Assembly: GCF_014635825.1 (NCBI RefSeq)
Contig: NZ_BMDO01000002.1
Location: 310,001 to 374,000, forward strand
Direction of reading: 5' to 3'
Length of the DNA: 64,000 nt
DNA from: Mucilaginibacter galii
GTDB lineage: Bacteria > Bacteroidota > Bacteroidia > Sphingobacteriales > Sphingobacteriaceae
Below the pieces are notes generated by a model. That model did not search any database and was not told the DNA's origin. It was given only the letters and a program-made list of their open reading frames with translations. Shown one piece after another: positions 34,485 through 42,384 of this stretch. The translations under genes were made by a program, and so were the position numbers. The stretch's first letter is position 1; every line of letters starts with the position of its first letter.

Positions 34485-35441
34485 ATGAGCGAGAAGATTT
34501 TAGTGATTGGCGCTAACGGACAAATTGGTACCGAACTGGTAATTGCCTTACGAAATAAGTACGGTGCCGAACAGGTTATTGCTTCCGACATTAATAATCC
34601 GGCTTATGCTATCCGTAACAGTGGCCCTTTTGAGTTTGCCAACGTGCTGGATAAAGATACCCTGCACCACCTTTTTCATAAACATGAGCCTACCCAGGTT
34701 TACCTGCTGGCGGCCATGCTATCGGCCACGGGCGAGCAACGCCCTAAAATGGCCTGGGACCTGAATATGAACGGGCTGCTGCATGTGTTAGACCTGGCTG
34801 TTGAGTTTAAAACCGCCAAGGTTTTCTGGCCAAGCTCTATTGCCGTGTTCGGGCCAAATTCGCCTAAGCAAAATACACCGCAGTATTGTGTAATGGACCC
34901 TAATACGGTTTATGGATTTAGCAAACTGGCCGGTGAGCGTTGGTGCGAATACTACCATACCAAACACGGGCTGGATGTACGCAGTATACGCTACCCGGGC
35001 ATTATTAGCTGGAAAGCGGCACCCGGCGGCGGCACTACCGATTATGCCATCCATATATTTTACGAAGCCTTAAAAACGGGCACTTATCAAAGCTTTTTAT
35101 CGGCCAACACCATGCTGCCCATGATGTATATGGACGATGCCATCCGTGCAACGTTAAGCCTTATGGATGCGCCGACAGAAAATATCAGCATACGTTCGAG
35201 CTATAATTTGGGTGGGGTGAGTTTTACCCCTGATGAATTGGCAGCACAAATTAAAACACAAATGCCAGGCTTCACCATAAGTTACGCCGACAACGACCCA
35301 CGGCAGGCCATTGCCGACAGCTGGCCGCAATCTATAGACTACACACAAGCCCACCAGGACTGGAACTGGATACCCGAATATGATTTACCGCGCATGACCG
35401 CAACCATGCTCGAAAATTTAAAGAATAGTTTAGTTTTGTAG
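34485..35441 (+). CDS. L-threonine 3-dehydrogenase, short-chain (epimerase-like) type
   Basis: This NAD-dependent SDR enzyme oxidises threonine to 2-amino-3-oxobutyrate, which is then cleaved to glycine and acetyl-CoA. It has the Rossmann motif ILVIGANGQIGTELV and the catalytic Y143-x3-K147 in NTVYGFSKLAGE. The segment SIRYPGIISWKAAPGGGTTD is typical of the GalE-like threonine dehydrogenases found in Bacteroidota. Length is 318 residues. A generic sugar-nucleotide epimerase is the alternative, but this segment argues for threonine. A palindromic repeat lies just downstream. Confidence 0.85.
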   Translation: MSEKILVIGANGQIGTELVIALRNKYGAEQVIASDINNPAYAIRNSGPFEFANVLDKDTLHHLFHKHEPTQVYLLAAMLSATGEQRPKMAWDLNMNGLLHVLDLAVEFKTAKVFWPSSIAVFGPNSPKQNTPQYCVMDPNTVYGFSKLAGERWCEYYHTKHGLDVRSIRYPGIISWKAAPGGGTTDYAIHIFYEALKTGTYQSFLSANTMLPMMYMDDAIRATLSLMDAPTENISIRSSYNLGGVSFTPDELAAQIKTQMPGFTISYADNDPRQAIADSWPQSIDYTQAHQDWNWIPEYDLPRMTATMLENLKNSLVL

Positions 35442-35465
35442 TTGATTTTTAACGATTGTTACTGA

Positions 35466-35528
35466 TGTCAGTCTGAGCCTGTCGAAGACTTAGCAAAGCG
35501 GCAATGCTTCGACAAGCTCAGCATGACA
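35466..35528. repeat. Dispersed palindromic repeat, family A copy 2
   Basis: TGTCAGTCTGAGCCTGTCGA opens an element matching the one at 25565-25628; its arms GAGCCTGTCGAA and TTCGACAAGCTC are inverse with one mismatch. It lies between the threonine dehydrogenase and yebC. Confidence 0.75.
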
Positions 35529-35587
35529 AATTACGTTAGCGGCAACACATATATAATAACCATTAACTAAATAACTACTCACTAAAA

Positions 35588-36313
35588 ATGGGAAGAGCAT
35601 TTGAGTTTCGTAAAGAAAGAAAATTTAAGCGTTGGGCCAAAATGGCCGTACAGTTTACCCGTTTAGGTAAAGAGATCGTAATGGCCGTTAAAGAAGGTGG
35701 CGGTCACCCCGAAACCAACTCGCGCCTGCGCACGGCTATGCAAAATGCCAAGGCGGTAAACATGCCTAAAGACCGTGTAGAAGCGGCCATTAAACGTGCT
35801 ACAAGCAAAGACGAATCTAACTACGAAGAAATTGTATACGAAGGTTACGCCCCTCATGGTGTGGCTGTACTGGTAGAAACCGCTACCGATAATACCAACC
35901 GTACGGTAGCCAACGTGCGCAGTTACTTTACTAAAGTAGGCGGCACGTTGGGTAAAACAGGTTCACTGGATTTTATTTTCAGCCGTAAATCTGTTTTCCA
36001 TTTTGAACCGGGCGAGCGCGATTTGGAAGAACTGGAGTTTGAACTGATAGACGCCGGACTGGAAGACCTTTTTGTGGAAACCAATGAAGAAGGTAAAGAT
36101 ATAGCCGTGGTGCATGCCGCGTTTGAAGATTTTGGTAAGATGCAGAAAACCTTGGAAGGTATGGGCATTGAACTTACCTCATCTAAATTAGAGCGGATTG
36201 CGTTATCAACCACCGAAATTAGCGAAGAAGCTGCTGTAGATGTACTTAAGCTTATTGATAAACTGGAAGAGGACGACGATGTTCAGGCGGTTTATCATAA
36301 TATGGCGGAGTAA
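35588..36313 (+). CDS. YebC/PmpR family regulatory protein
   Basis: The 241-residue YebC family protein carries the expected start GRAFEFRKERKFKRWAKMAV and the central EEIVYEGYAPHGVAVLVE. Members have been called DNA-binding transcriptional regulators, and recent work on relatives shows ribosome association that relieves stalling at proline runs. Either role may apply here. The stop codon is directly followed by a repeat of family C. Nothing upstream suggests a partner gene. Confidence 0.92.
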   Translation: MGRAFEFRKERKFKRWAKMAVQFTRLGKEIVMAVKEGGGHPETNSRLRTAMQNAKAVNMPKDRVEAAIKRATSKDESNYEEIVYEGYAPHGVAVLVETATDNTNRTVANVRSYFTKVGGTLGKTGSLDFIFSRKSVFHFEPGERDLEELEFELIDAGLEDLFVETNEEGKDIAVVHAAFEDFGKMQKTLEGMGIELTSSKLERIALSTTEISEEAAVDVLKLIDKLEEDDDVQAVYHNMAE

Positions 36314-36350
36314 GACCTCTCCCAACCCTCTACAAAGGAGAGGGCTTTAA
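36314..36350 (+). repeat. Family C dispersed repeat at the yebC stop codon
   Basis: GACCTCTCCCAACCCTCTAC begins right after the stop codon, and GGAGAGGGCTTTAA closes a short hairpin. The reverse complement matches 49206-49243 closely. Confidence 0.7.
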
Positions 36351-36358
36351 ATAAACGA

Positions 36359-36386
36359 CGTCATTGCGAGGTACGAAGCAATGACG
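36359..36386. repeat. Family B dispersed repeat, copy 2
   Basis: CGTCATTGC (36359-36367) and GCAATGACG (36378-36386) are perfect 9-bp inverses around GAGGTACGAA. It matches the GTCATTGCGAG start of the element at 30085. Confidence 0.7.
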
Positions 36387-36417
36387 GTTAGGTTGAGATT
36401 AAACCCTAAATCAAAGC

Positions 36418-36633
36418 ATGCCATTATCCACGTCGCGTAAGCAGCAAGCCAATATTAAATTAGCCTTTCAGGATGATATGTTGCTGATTGAAAAACCTGA
36501 TGGAAAGCAGCAGGCTTTTCCGCTGGCATTTTTCCCGGCATTGCTGAATGCCACCGCAGAGGAGAAGGAGGAATGGGAACTAACTACCACCGGTATTCGC
36601 TGGAAAAAACTAAATGTTGATATTAGCATTTAA
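36418..36633 (+). CDS. DUF2442 family small protein
   Basis: A 71-residue protein matching the DUF2442 pattern: DDMLLIEKPDGKQQAFPLAF, then FPALLNATAEEKEEWELTTT and a final WKKLNVDISI. Such proteins are small and of unknown function, often found in toxin-antitoxin-like or housekeeping settings. It ends 5 bp before the next gene, so they are probably one operon. The match includes the conserved Pro-Leu and the Asp-Ile ending, but it is short. Confidence 0.75.
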   Translation: MPLSTSRKQQANIKLAFQDDMLLIEKPDGKQQAFPLAFFPALLNATAEEKEEWELTTTGIRWKKLNVDISI

Positions 36634-36638
36634 TTAAT

Positions 36639-37793
36639 ATGCTGTTCGAGGAGTTTTTTAAAAAGAAGAAAATCAACCTGGTTGCCTTGAACGAGGCCGA
36701 TGCCATGTTGTTTGCCGAATTTAAAGACCACTATGAGCAAATGGGCGAAAAAAGTTTCGACCATACCAAAAAATACTGGTTCAATAAACTGCGCCGACAA
36801 TTCCCCTTACCTGCCGAACCTAAGGTAGAGAAATTTAAAGCCGAGAATCAGATAGCCGAACAAACCGTTGCCGATACGCTTACCGAGCCTACCCCACGCG
36901 ATTCGGCCCCCGATCTAAGCAAGGTTGAACCACCGGTAAATGAACAAGCTACTCCTGCGGCACCGGCACCCAAATTAGGATTTAAGCCTAAGTTTAAGAC
37001 GACCGTTACGGCACAGCCCCCGGCTGATGCAACACCTGCACCTCCGGCCGATGCCACGCCTGTACCATCGGCCGAAGCGAATGAAGTGCCTGTCAGAGAA
37101 CCCACCTCTGTAACGCCTAAAAAGCCTGGTTTCACCCCTCGCTTTAAAGCCGGTGTAACAGCTGCGGCTAAACCTGCTGAGGAAAGTACAGATGCACCCA
37201 AAGCCGAAGAAGCTATTGTTCAAAATATAGAAACTCCCGTTGATGAATCTGCCGCCGTTACGCCAACCAAAATGGGTTTCAAGCCGCGTTTTAAAGCGGG
37301 AGTAACATCGGCTGCCAAACCTGCGGAAGAAGTTACCGACGACATAAAACCTGATCTGCCAGTTACAGAAACTCCAGACCAACCTGCTGCAGAGACACCG
37401 GCATCCGCACCTGCTAAGATGGGTTTCATTCCGCGCTTCAAAGCAGGGATAACGCAAACAAAAACGGTAGAGGAAGCTGTAAAGCCTGTTGATGAGCCAG
37501 AGTCAAAGCCCGAAGTTACCGAACAAAAAGCTGAAGCAAATTACACGCTGCCTTCACCTGCAAAATTAGGATTTAAGCCAAGGTTTAAGGCCGGGGTTAC
37601 CAACACAAAGCCGGCCGAAGAACAAGCAGAACCGCAAAAAGCCGAAGCAGCAAAAAAGACACTGGATGCACCCAGTGAGCCAACTTCAACTACTATAGAA
37701 ACTGATGAGGAACCACCTGCTCATCCAAAACCTGCCTATAAGCCTCGCTTTACACCCAATATGGTTAAGCGTAAACCACCTGAAGAGGAATAA
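36639..37793 (+). CDS. Periodic-repeat protein with [R/K]FKAGVT motifs, unknown function
   Basis: A 384-residue protein. Residues 1-60 are a folded-looking helical N-terminus (LFEEFFKKKKINLVALNEAD, then YWFNKLRRQFPLP). The rest is low-complexity Pro/Ala/Glu/Thr with a motif repeated six times. Examples are KLGFKPKFKTTVT, KPGFTPRFKAGVT, KMGFKPRFKAGVT, KMGFIPRFKAGIT, KLGFKPRFKAGVT and PAYKPRFTPNMV. The first five are spaced about 49-50 residues apart and the last about 57. There is no signal peptide. The motifs look like short binding peptides on a flexible chain. It forms an operon with the DUF2442 gene. Confidence 0.75.
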   Translation: MLFEEFFKKKKINLVALNEADAMLFAEFKDHYEQMGEKSFDHTKKYWFNKLRRQFPLPAEPKVEKFKAENQIAEQTVADTLTEPTPRDSAPDLSKVEPPVNEQATPAAPAPKLGFKPKFKTTVTAQPPADATPAPPADATPVPSAEANEVPVREPTSVTPKKPGFTPRFKAGVTAAAKPAEESTDAPKAEEAIVQNIETPVDESAAVTPTKMGFKPRFKAGVTSAAKPAEEVTDDIKPDLPVTETPDQPAAETPASAPAKMGFIPRFKAGITQTKTVEEAVKPVDEPESKPEVTEQKAEANYTLPSPAKLGFKPRFKAGVTNTKPAEEQAEPQKAEAAKKTLDAPSEPTSTTIETDEEPPAHPKPAYKPRFTPNMVKRKPPEEE

Positions 37794-37842
37794 TTTATTG
37801 AATAGCGGGCAATCTCATTCGTTACAGATATACCCCTAAAAT

Positions 37843-37878
37843 AAAACACCCGTTTACTCAATTGTAAACGGGTGTTTT
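37843..37878. terminator. Strong bidirectional terminator
   Basis: AAAACACCCGTTTAC (37843-37857) pairs perfectly with GTAAACGGGTGTTTT (37864-37878) around a 6-base loop. It ends the repeat-protein operon and the small minus-strand gene. Confidence 0.9.
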
Positions 37879-37897
37879 TATGATAATGCGTTTGTTA

Positions 37898-38044
37898 TTA
37901 GGCCGCTTTCTTAGTTACTACAGTTTTCTTTACTTCTTTTTTACAGCAATGACCGGCACATTTCTTTTTGTCTTTATCATGAGCAAAAGATTGAGCAGCA
38001 GATAATGTCATGGCGGCAGCCAAAATGAATGCTAATTTTTTCAT
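37898..38044 (-). CDS. Small secreted Cys/His/Lys-rich protein (48 residues)
   Basis: A 48-residue open reading frame with a clean signal peptide (MKKLAFILAAAMTLSAAQSF, cut around SFA-H). The mature part is short and very basic: HDKDKKKCAGHCCKK followed by lysine-rich sequence. Three cysteines and two histidines within about a dozen residues suggest metal binding, but this is unproven. It starts 20 bp after the phosphatidylserine decarboxylase stop on the same strand and ends 20 bp before a strong terminator, so it may be the tail of the psd transcript. Homologous tiny exported proteins are common in Sphingobacteriaceae. Confidence 0.7.
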   Translation of the reverse strand: MKKLAFILAAAMTLSAAQSFAHDKDKKKCAGHCCKKEVKKTVVTKKAA

Positions 38045-38064
38045 GGTTACAGGGTTTGGTGTGA

Positions 38065-38733
38065 TTAACTCTTAACGGCTAATTCGGCCAGTATGGTACG
38101 TCCGCCTTTAACTTTATCGCCAAGGGCTACATTGATCTGCGTACCTACTGGTAAAAATATATCCACCCGCGAACCAAACTTAATAAAGCCAAATTGTGCG
38201 CCCTGCTCCACTTCCTGTCCTTCTTTTACATACCATACAATACGGCGGGCCAAGGCACCGGCAATCTGGCGAAACAATACGGTTACGCCTTCGGGGCTTT
38301 CAATAGCAATGGTAGTGCGCTCGTTTTCGGTAGATGATTTGGGGTGCCAGGCCACCAGGTATTTACCCGGATGATATTTAAAGTACTTAACGATACCGGC
38401 AATAGGGTTACGGTTTACGTGCACATTTACCGGCGACATAAACACCGATACCTGTATGCGTTTATCTTTAAGGTATTCGGTTTCCTCTACTTCTTCAATA
38501 ACCACCACTTTACCATCGGCCGGGCATATTACATGCTGGTTGTGGGTAGTAATGGCAAACTTGGGGCTGCGGAAAAACTGAAGGATAACAATGAACAGGA
38601 AAAACGACAGTACATAAACAAACCATTTAAGTACCATTACATCGGGGTAAAAAAAGTGCACCAGCGCATTCAGTATAAAAATGAACAAAATGCAAAGTGC
38701 CATCGAAGTGTATCCTTCTTTATGAAAAGTCAT
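38065..38733 (-). CDS. psd: Phosphatidylserine decarboxylase (short, archaeal type)
   Basis: It makes phosphatidylethanolamine from phosphatidylserine in the inner membrane. The 222-residue protein (start at MTFHKEGYTS) has N-terminal membrane helices and the family core CPADGKVVVIEEVEE, VFMSPVNVHVNRNP and VLFRQIAGALARRI. The self-cleavage site is Gly187-Ser188 in IKFGSRVDIFLP, giving the pyruvoyl group. A longer start at 38754 is possible. It lies 109 bp downstream of cdsA, which supplies its lipid precursors. Confidence 0.93.
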   Translation of the reverse strand: MTFHKEGYTSMALCILFIFILNALVHFFYPDVMVLKWFVYVLSFFLFIVILQFFRSPKFAITTHNQHVICPADGKVVVIEEVEETEYLKDKRIQVSVFMSPVNVHVNRNPIAGIVKYFKYHPGKYLVAWHPKSSTENERTTIAIESPEGVTVLFRQIAGALARRIVWYVKEGQEVEQGAQFGFIKFGSRVDIFLPVGTQINVALGDKVKGGRTILAELAVKS

Positions 38734-38842
38734 AGTTTTATTATAAGGTTGCAAAAGTACTAATTAACTCAAATTGCTGAACAAAATAATTTATAAACAA
38801 CCTCTGGTTCGTTAAAATATCAAGCAGCCCCAATAGCAGGGT

Positions 38843-39655
38843 TTAATTAAAAATAAGATATAAATACACAAAAACCACCGGGGCTGCCAACAGCAAGCCG
38901 TCGAACCGGTCTAACAAACCGCCGTGCCCGGGCAGTAATCCTCCCGAGTCTTTAATATTCAGGCTACGCTTAAACATCGATTCTACCAAATCGCCCAATG
39001 TGCCCACTGTGCCTATAATAACACCGATAGATACCCAGTTGCGCCACGGTAATTCATGAAAGTAAATACTGATAACATACCCTACAACTGCTGCAATGAG
39101 GATGCCGCCTATAAAGCCTTCCCAAGTTTTTTTGGGCGAATGCCGTTCAAAAAGCTTGGTGCGGCCAAACTGACGGCCAACCAGGTAAGCGCCTGTATCG
39201 TTAGCCCAAAGCATAAGCAAAAAGGCCATCGGGATGTGAAAGTTAAACGGTTCGTTGGTTACAAAGGCCAATGCATGGAAAAAGATAAACGGCACCACCG
39301 TAAATATAAGCCCTAAAAAGGTATACCCAATATTGGCAAATGGGTTGGCCGATGTTTTATACAACTCCAATACAAATACAGCCAGTAATGGTAAAGTAAG
39401 CAAAAATATGGCCTTGTGCATTAACAAGGTATCGAGGTAAAAAGAGGCGGCAAATGCTCCGTAAATAACTACGCCGTTCAGCATACCAACAGGCAGGTTG
39501 GGTTGCAATCCTGCTTTTTTTAATACGCCGTAAAACTCTTGCAGGCAAAGTAAACCCAGTAAGCCGTAAAATATGGAGAAAGTTGTTGAGCCGGCAAAAA
39601 AAGAGCCCAGCATTACCGCAACGAAGAATATTCCGGTTATAGCACGTGTTTTCAT
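38843..39655 (-). CDS. cdsA: Phosphatidate cytidylyltransferase
   Basis: It makes CDP-diacylglycerol from CTP and phosphatidate, the branch point of phospholipid synthesis. The 270-residue membrane protein has about eight helices. The CTP-transferase signature appears as SPKKTWEGFIGG and, near the end, DLVESMFKRSLNIKDSG followed by LLPGHGGLLDRFDG. It overlaps the DUF2007 gene upstream by 4 bp and precedes psd, making a lipid operon with the CPBP protease gene. Confidence 0.95.
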   Translation of the reverse strand: MKTRAITGIFFVAVMLGSFFAGSTTFSIFYGLLGLLCLQEFYGVLKKAGLQPNLPVGMLNGVVIYGAFAASFYLDTLLMHKAIFLLTLPLLAVFVLELYKTSANPFANIGYTFLGLIFTVVPFIFFHALAFVTNEPFNFHIPMAFLLMLWANDTGAYLVGRQFGRTKLFERHSPKKTWEGFIGGILIAAVVGYVISIYFHELPWRNWVSIGVIIGTVGTLGDLVESMFKRSLNIKDSGGLLPGHGGLLDRFDGLLLAAPVVFVYLYLIFN

Positions 39656-39864
39656 AAAGTGATCTGATTCATAACCATCAGTTCAATAGCACGGCTAAAG
39701 TCTTCCTGGTGAATGTAGACTTCAATATTGCCAAAGCTATGGTGAGATGATGCCTGCCGGTTAAGCAGCACAGCGCCGATCTCGTTCTCAATGAGAACCT
39801 GTTTGGTGATCTCGGCCTGATAGTAATTGTTAGAGGTAAAAATTTTAACCCAGTTTTTTTCCAT
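39652..39864 (-). CDS. DUF2007 domain protein
   Basis: A 70-residue protein with the DUF2007 (putative prokaryotic signal-transducing) fold: WVKIFTSNNYYQAEITKQVL, then NEIGAVLLNRQASSHHSFGN and VYIHQEDFSRAIEL. I start it at MEKNWVKIF, whose ATG overlaps the stop of the CPBP gene (TAATG). Function is unknown. Its tight coupling to the CPBP gene and to cdsA on the other side ties it to membrane or lipid homeostasis. Confidence 0.8.
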   Translation of the reverse strand: MEKNWVKIFTSNNYYQAEITKQVLIENEIGAVLLNRQASSHHSFGNIEVYIHQEDFSRAIELMVMNQITL

Positions 39865-40799
39865 TAATACTGTTGATGGTCTTTCTTTTGAAGTGCCGCC
39901 GTACGGAAACTCCAAAACAAAGCTACGGTAATTATGATACTTAAAACATACAAACTGTAATTAAACGAGTGGGCTTCGTCGGGGTTTATGTCAATTTTTT
40001 TGTGCTGATACAGGTAGGTAATTACCACGGCCGATGCATTGTTTAAAAAGTGTGCCCATACCGCCGGCCATATGCTGCCGCTCCAGGCCGCAAAATAGCC
40101 AAAGAATACGCCCAGCATTAGCCGGGGTAAAAAGCCAAAGAACTCCAGGTGAAAAGCACTGAAAAGTGCGGCCGTTATCCAAATGGCCACATGGGTATTT
40201 TTAGTCCAGCGTATAAAAATAGTTTGCATGCAGCCCCTGAAAATTAGTTCTTCGGCAATGGCGGTTATTAAACCTATCAATAAAACGGCTTTAAGCACAT
40301 CTACCCAGTTGTTCATTTTTAACAAAGCAGCGGTTATCTTCTGTGCCGATTGTTCTGATGCACGCATCCAGTTTTCCAACCCTCTCAAAAAATCGGGTAA
40401 TACCATTTTTTGATTTACCAGCACCAGTACTTCCATTATAGGTGTACTCATGACCATGATCGAGAAAACCATCATCAGCAAAACCAACGGGAAACGAATA
40501 TTGGTTTTAAGGTAGGCATCCGGCTCTTTCATAACAAACCTGCCAAAAATAACGGGGATAATCAGTAACGGAACGGTCATGCTCATGATCTGCAATATCC
40601 ACATAGCTTCAATGGCATCCGGCGAATTGAGTTGAGAGGCTTTAATTTGTTGTAAAACTACAGTGCCGTAGCGGGCAGTTATATAACCTCCGCCAACAAT
40701 TCCGCCTAAAAATATGAGCGCTATGGTAATGCTTATTAAGGTGAGGAGCTGTAAAGGCGGCGAAAGTTCCCGCTTATATTGTGGTTTTTCGGTGATCAT
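39864..40799 (-). CDS. CPBP family intramembrane metalloprotease
   Basis: A 311-residue membrane protein of the CPBP (CAAX protease/bacteriocin-processing, ABI) family with about eight helices. Motif 1 is E183-E184-x3-R in AEELIFRGC. Motif 2 is the His in SAFHLEFFGF, and motif 3 is the HFLNNAS segment. The glutamates and histidines form the presumed active site inside the membrane. Substrates are unknown; bacterial members process peptides or give bacteriocin immunity. It opens a run with DUF2007, cdsA and psd. Confidence 0.87.
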   Translation of the reverse strand: MITEKPQYKRELSPPLQLLTLISITIALIFLGGIVGGGYITARYGTVVLQQIKASQLNSPDAIEAMWILQIMSMTVPLLIIPVIFGRFVMKEPDAYLKTNIRFPLVLLMMVFSIMVMSTPIMEVLVLVNQKMVLPDFLRGLENWMRASEQSAQKITAALLKMNNWVDVLKAVLLIGLITAIAEELIFRGCMQTIFIRWTKNTHVAIWITAALFSAFHLEFFGFLPRLMLGVFFGYFAAWSGSIWPAVWAHFLNNASAVVITYLYQHKKIDINPDEAHSFNYSLYVLSIIITVALFWSFRTAALQKKDHQQY

Positions 40800-40818
40800 A
40801 GAGTTGTTGCAAATTTCG

Positions 40819-40826
40819 TATTTTTG
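40819..40826 (+). promoter_or_regulatory. -7 promoter box for dusB
   Basis: TATTTTTG fits TAnnTTTG, 19 bp before the dusB start, in the 46-bp divergent spacer with the CPBP gene. Confidence 0.4.
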
Positions 40827-40845
40827 CAGCGGTTAAAGATAAGCC

Positions 40846-41838
40846 ATGGCTGTACAAATTGGAAATATAGATTTAGGGGAGTTCCCGCTTTTGCTGGCGC
40901 CGATGGAAGATGTGAGCGATCCGCCTTTCCGTTACGTGTGTAAGCAATACGGTGCAGATATGATGTACACCGAGTTCATCTCATCGGAAGGGTTGATACG
41001 CGATGCCGCTAAAAGTCGCGCTAAGCTCGATATATTTGAGTATGAGCGCCCTATAGGCATCCAGATATTCGGCAGCGATATTAACAGCATGCGTACCGCT
41101 ACCGAAATTGCCACCCTGGCCGGTCCCGATTTAATGGACATTAATTACGGTTGCCCGGTTAAAAATGTAGCCTGCCGTGGCGCCGGTGCCAGTTTGTTGC
41201 AAGATATTGACAAGATGGTGGCCATGACCAAAGCCGTTGTAGAAGCCACCCACTTACCCGTTACGGTAAAAACCCGCTTAGGCTGGGACGATAACACCAA
41301 GAACGTTTACGAGGTGGCCGAACGCCTGCAGGATGTTGGCATTAAGGCGCTTACCATACATGGCCGTACGCGTGCTCAAATGTATAAAGGTGAGGCCGAC
41401 TGGACGCTCATCCGCGAGATTAAGAAAAACCCGCGGGTGCAGATCCCTATTTTTGGTAACGGAGATATAGATTCGCCCGAAAAAGCGGCTAACTGGCGCC
41501 TGGAATACGGTACCGATGGAATGATGATAGGCCGTGCAGCTATTGGTTACCCGTGGATTTTCCGCGAGATCAAACATTTTTTTGCTACCGGCGAACACCG
41601 CGAAAAACCTACCATTGCCGAACGTATAGATGCCTGTAAAACCCACCTCGATAAATCAATAGAGTGGAAAGGGCCTAAAACCGGTATATTTGAAATGCGC
41701 CGTCATTATTCTAACTACTTTAAGGGGTTAGATAACTTTAAGGAGTTTAGGATGAGGATGGTATCTACAGAGAATATTGAGGAGCTGCACGAGATATTAT
41801 GGCAGATCAATGAGAAATATTCTGAAGCAATGGCTTGA
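40846..41838 (+). CDS. dusB: tRNA-dihydrouridine synthase B
   Basis: This FMN-dependent enzyme reduces specific uridines in tRNA to dihydrouridine. The 330-residue protein has the barrel start LLLAPMEDVSDPPFRYVCKQ. The catalytic Cys is C103 in MDINYGCPVKNV, and TVKTRLGWDD, LTIHGRTRAQMYKG and IPIFGNGDI are also present. The next gene, apaG, begins 33 bp after the stop and may share the transcript. Confidence 0.95.
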   Translation: MAVQIGNIDLGEFPLLLAPMEDVSDPPFRYVCKQYGADMMYTEFISSEGLIRDAAKSRAKLDIFEYERPIGIQIFGSDINSMRTATEIATLAGPDLMDINYGCPVKNVACRGAGASLLQDIDKMVAMTKAVVEATHLPVTVKTRLGWDDNTKNVYEVAERLQDVGIKALTIHGRTRAQMYKGEADWTLIREIKKNPRVQIPIFGNGDIDSPEKAANWRLEYGTDGMMIGRAAIGYPWIFREIKHFFATGEHREKPTIAERIDACKTHLDKSIEWKGPKTGIFEMRRHYSNYFKGLDNFKEFRMRMVSTENIEELHEILWQINEKYSEAMA

Positions 41839-41870
41839 TTATTGAACTAAGAGGGTGTAAATTTGAACTT

Positions 41871-42263
41871 ATGGCAATTACTACTACCATTACTGATGGG
41901 GTTAAGATCTCGGTCGAAACCCAGTACCAGCCCGAATACTCAAATCCGGCAAGTGAGCATTACATGTTTGCTTACAAGATAAATATTGAGAATTTAGGCG
42001 ACTACACTGTGCAGTTAATGCGCCGTCATTGGGATATTTTTGATTCTAACGGTACACGCCGCGAGGTAGAAGGCGAGGGCGTAGTAGGCCTGCAACCGGT
42101 TATAGAGCCCGGCGAATCGCACGAATATATATCAGGCTGTAATTTAAAAACAGATATGGGAAGCATGAAAGGTGAATACCAAATGCTGCGCCTGATAGAT
42201 AATACCATGTTCGATGCAAATATTCCTGAATTTTACCTCATCGCTCCTTTTAAGCTTAATTAA
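41871..42263 (+). CDS. apaG: Co2+/Mg2+ efflux protein ApaG
   Basis: A 130-residue ApaG protein when started at MAITTTITDG; the longer frame from 41835 is unlikely. Family features are VKISVETQYQPEYSNPASEH, RRHWDIFDSNG, the EGEGVVGLQPVIEPGE segment and YISGCNLKTDMGSMKGEYQM. ApaG proteins have an immunoglobulin-like fold; the efflux name is historical and the molecular role is uncertain. It follows dusB on the same strand and ends at a strong terminator. Confidence 0.95.
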   Translation: MAITTTITDGVKISVETQYQPEYSNPASEHYMFAYKINIENLGDYTVQLMRRHWDIFDSNGTRREVEGEGVVGLQPVIEPGESHEYISGCNLKTDMGSMKGEYQMLRLIDNTMFDANIPEFYLIAPFKLN

Positions 42264-42281
42264 GTTATAATAGTATTTAGT

Positions 42282-42310
42282 AAAAAGTCCCGGCAACACC
42301 GGGACTTTTT
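42282..42310 (+). terminator. Terminator after apaG
   Basis: AAAAAGTCCCGG pairs perfectly with CCGGGACTTTTT around CAACA. Confidence 0.9.
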
Positions 42311-42384
42311 TATTTGAGCTTGGCCATCATAGTCTGCAGTAAACATAAACGGTAGAGTAGCGTTACTCCATTAATCACTTTATT

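Noticed and set aside
36848..37457. Antisense open frames opposite the repeat protein
   Set aside because: They are low-complexity shadows of the Pro/Ala-rich repeat gene, with no start context and no independent motif.
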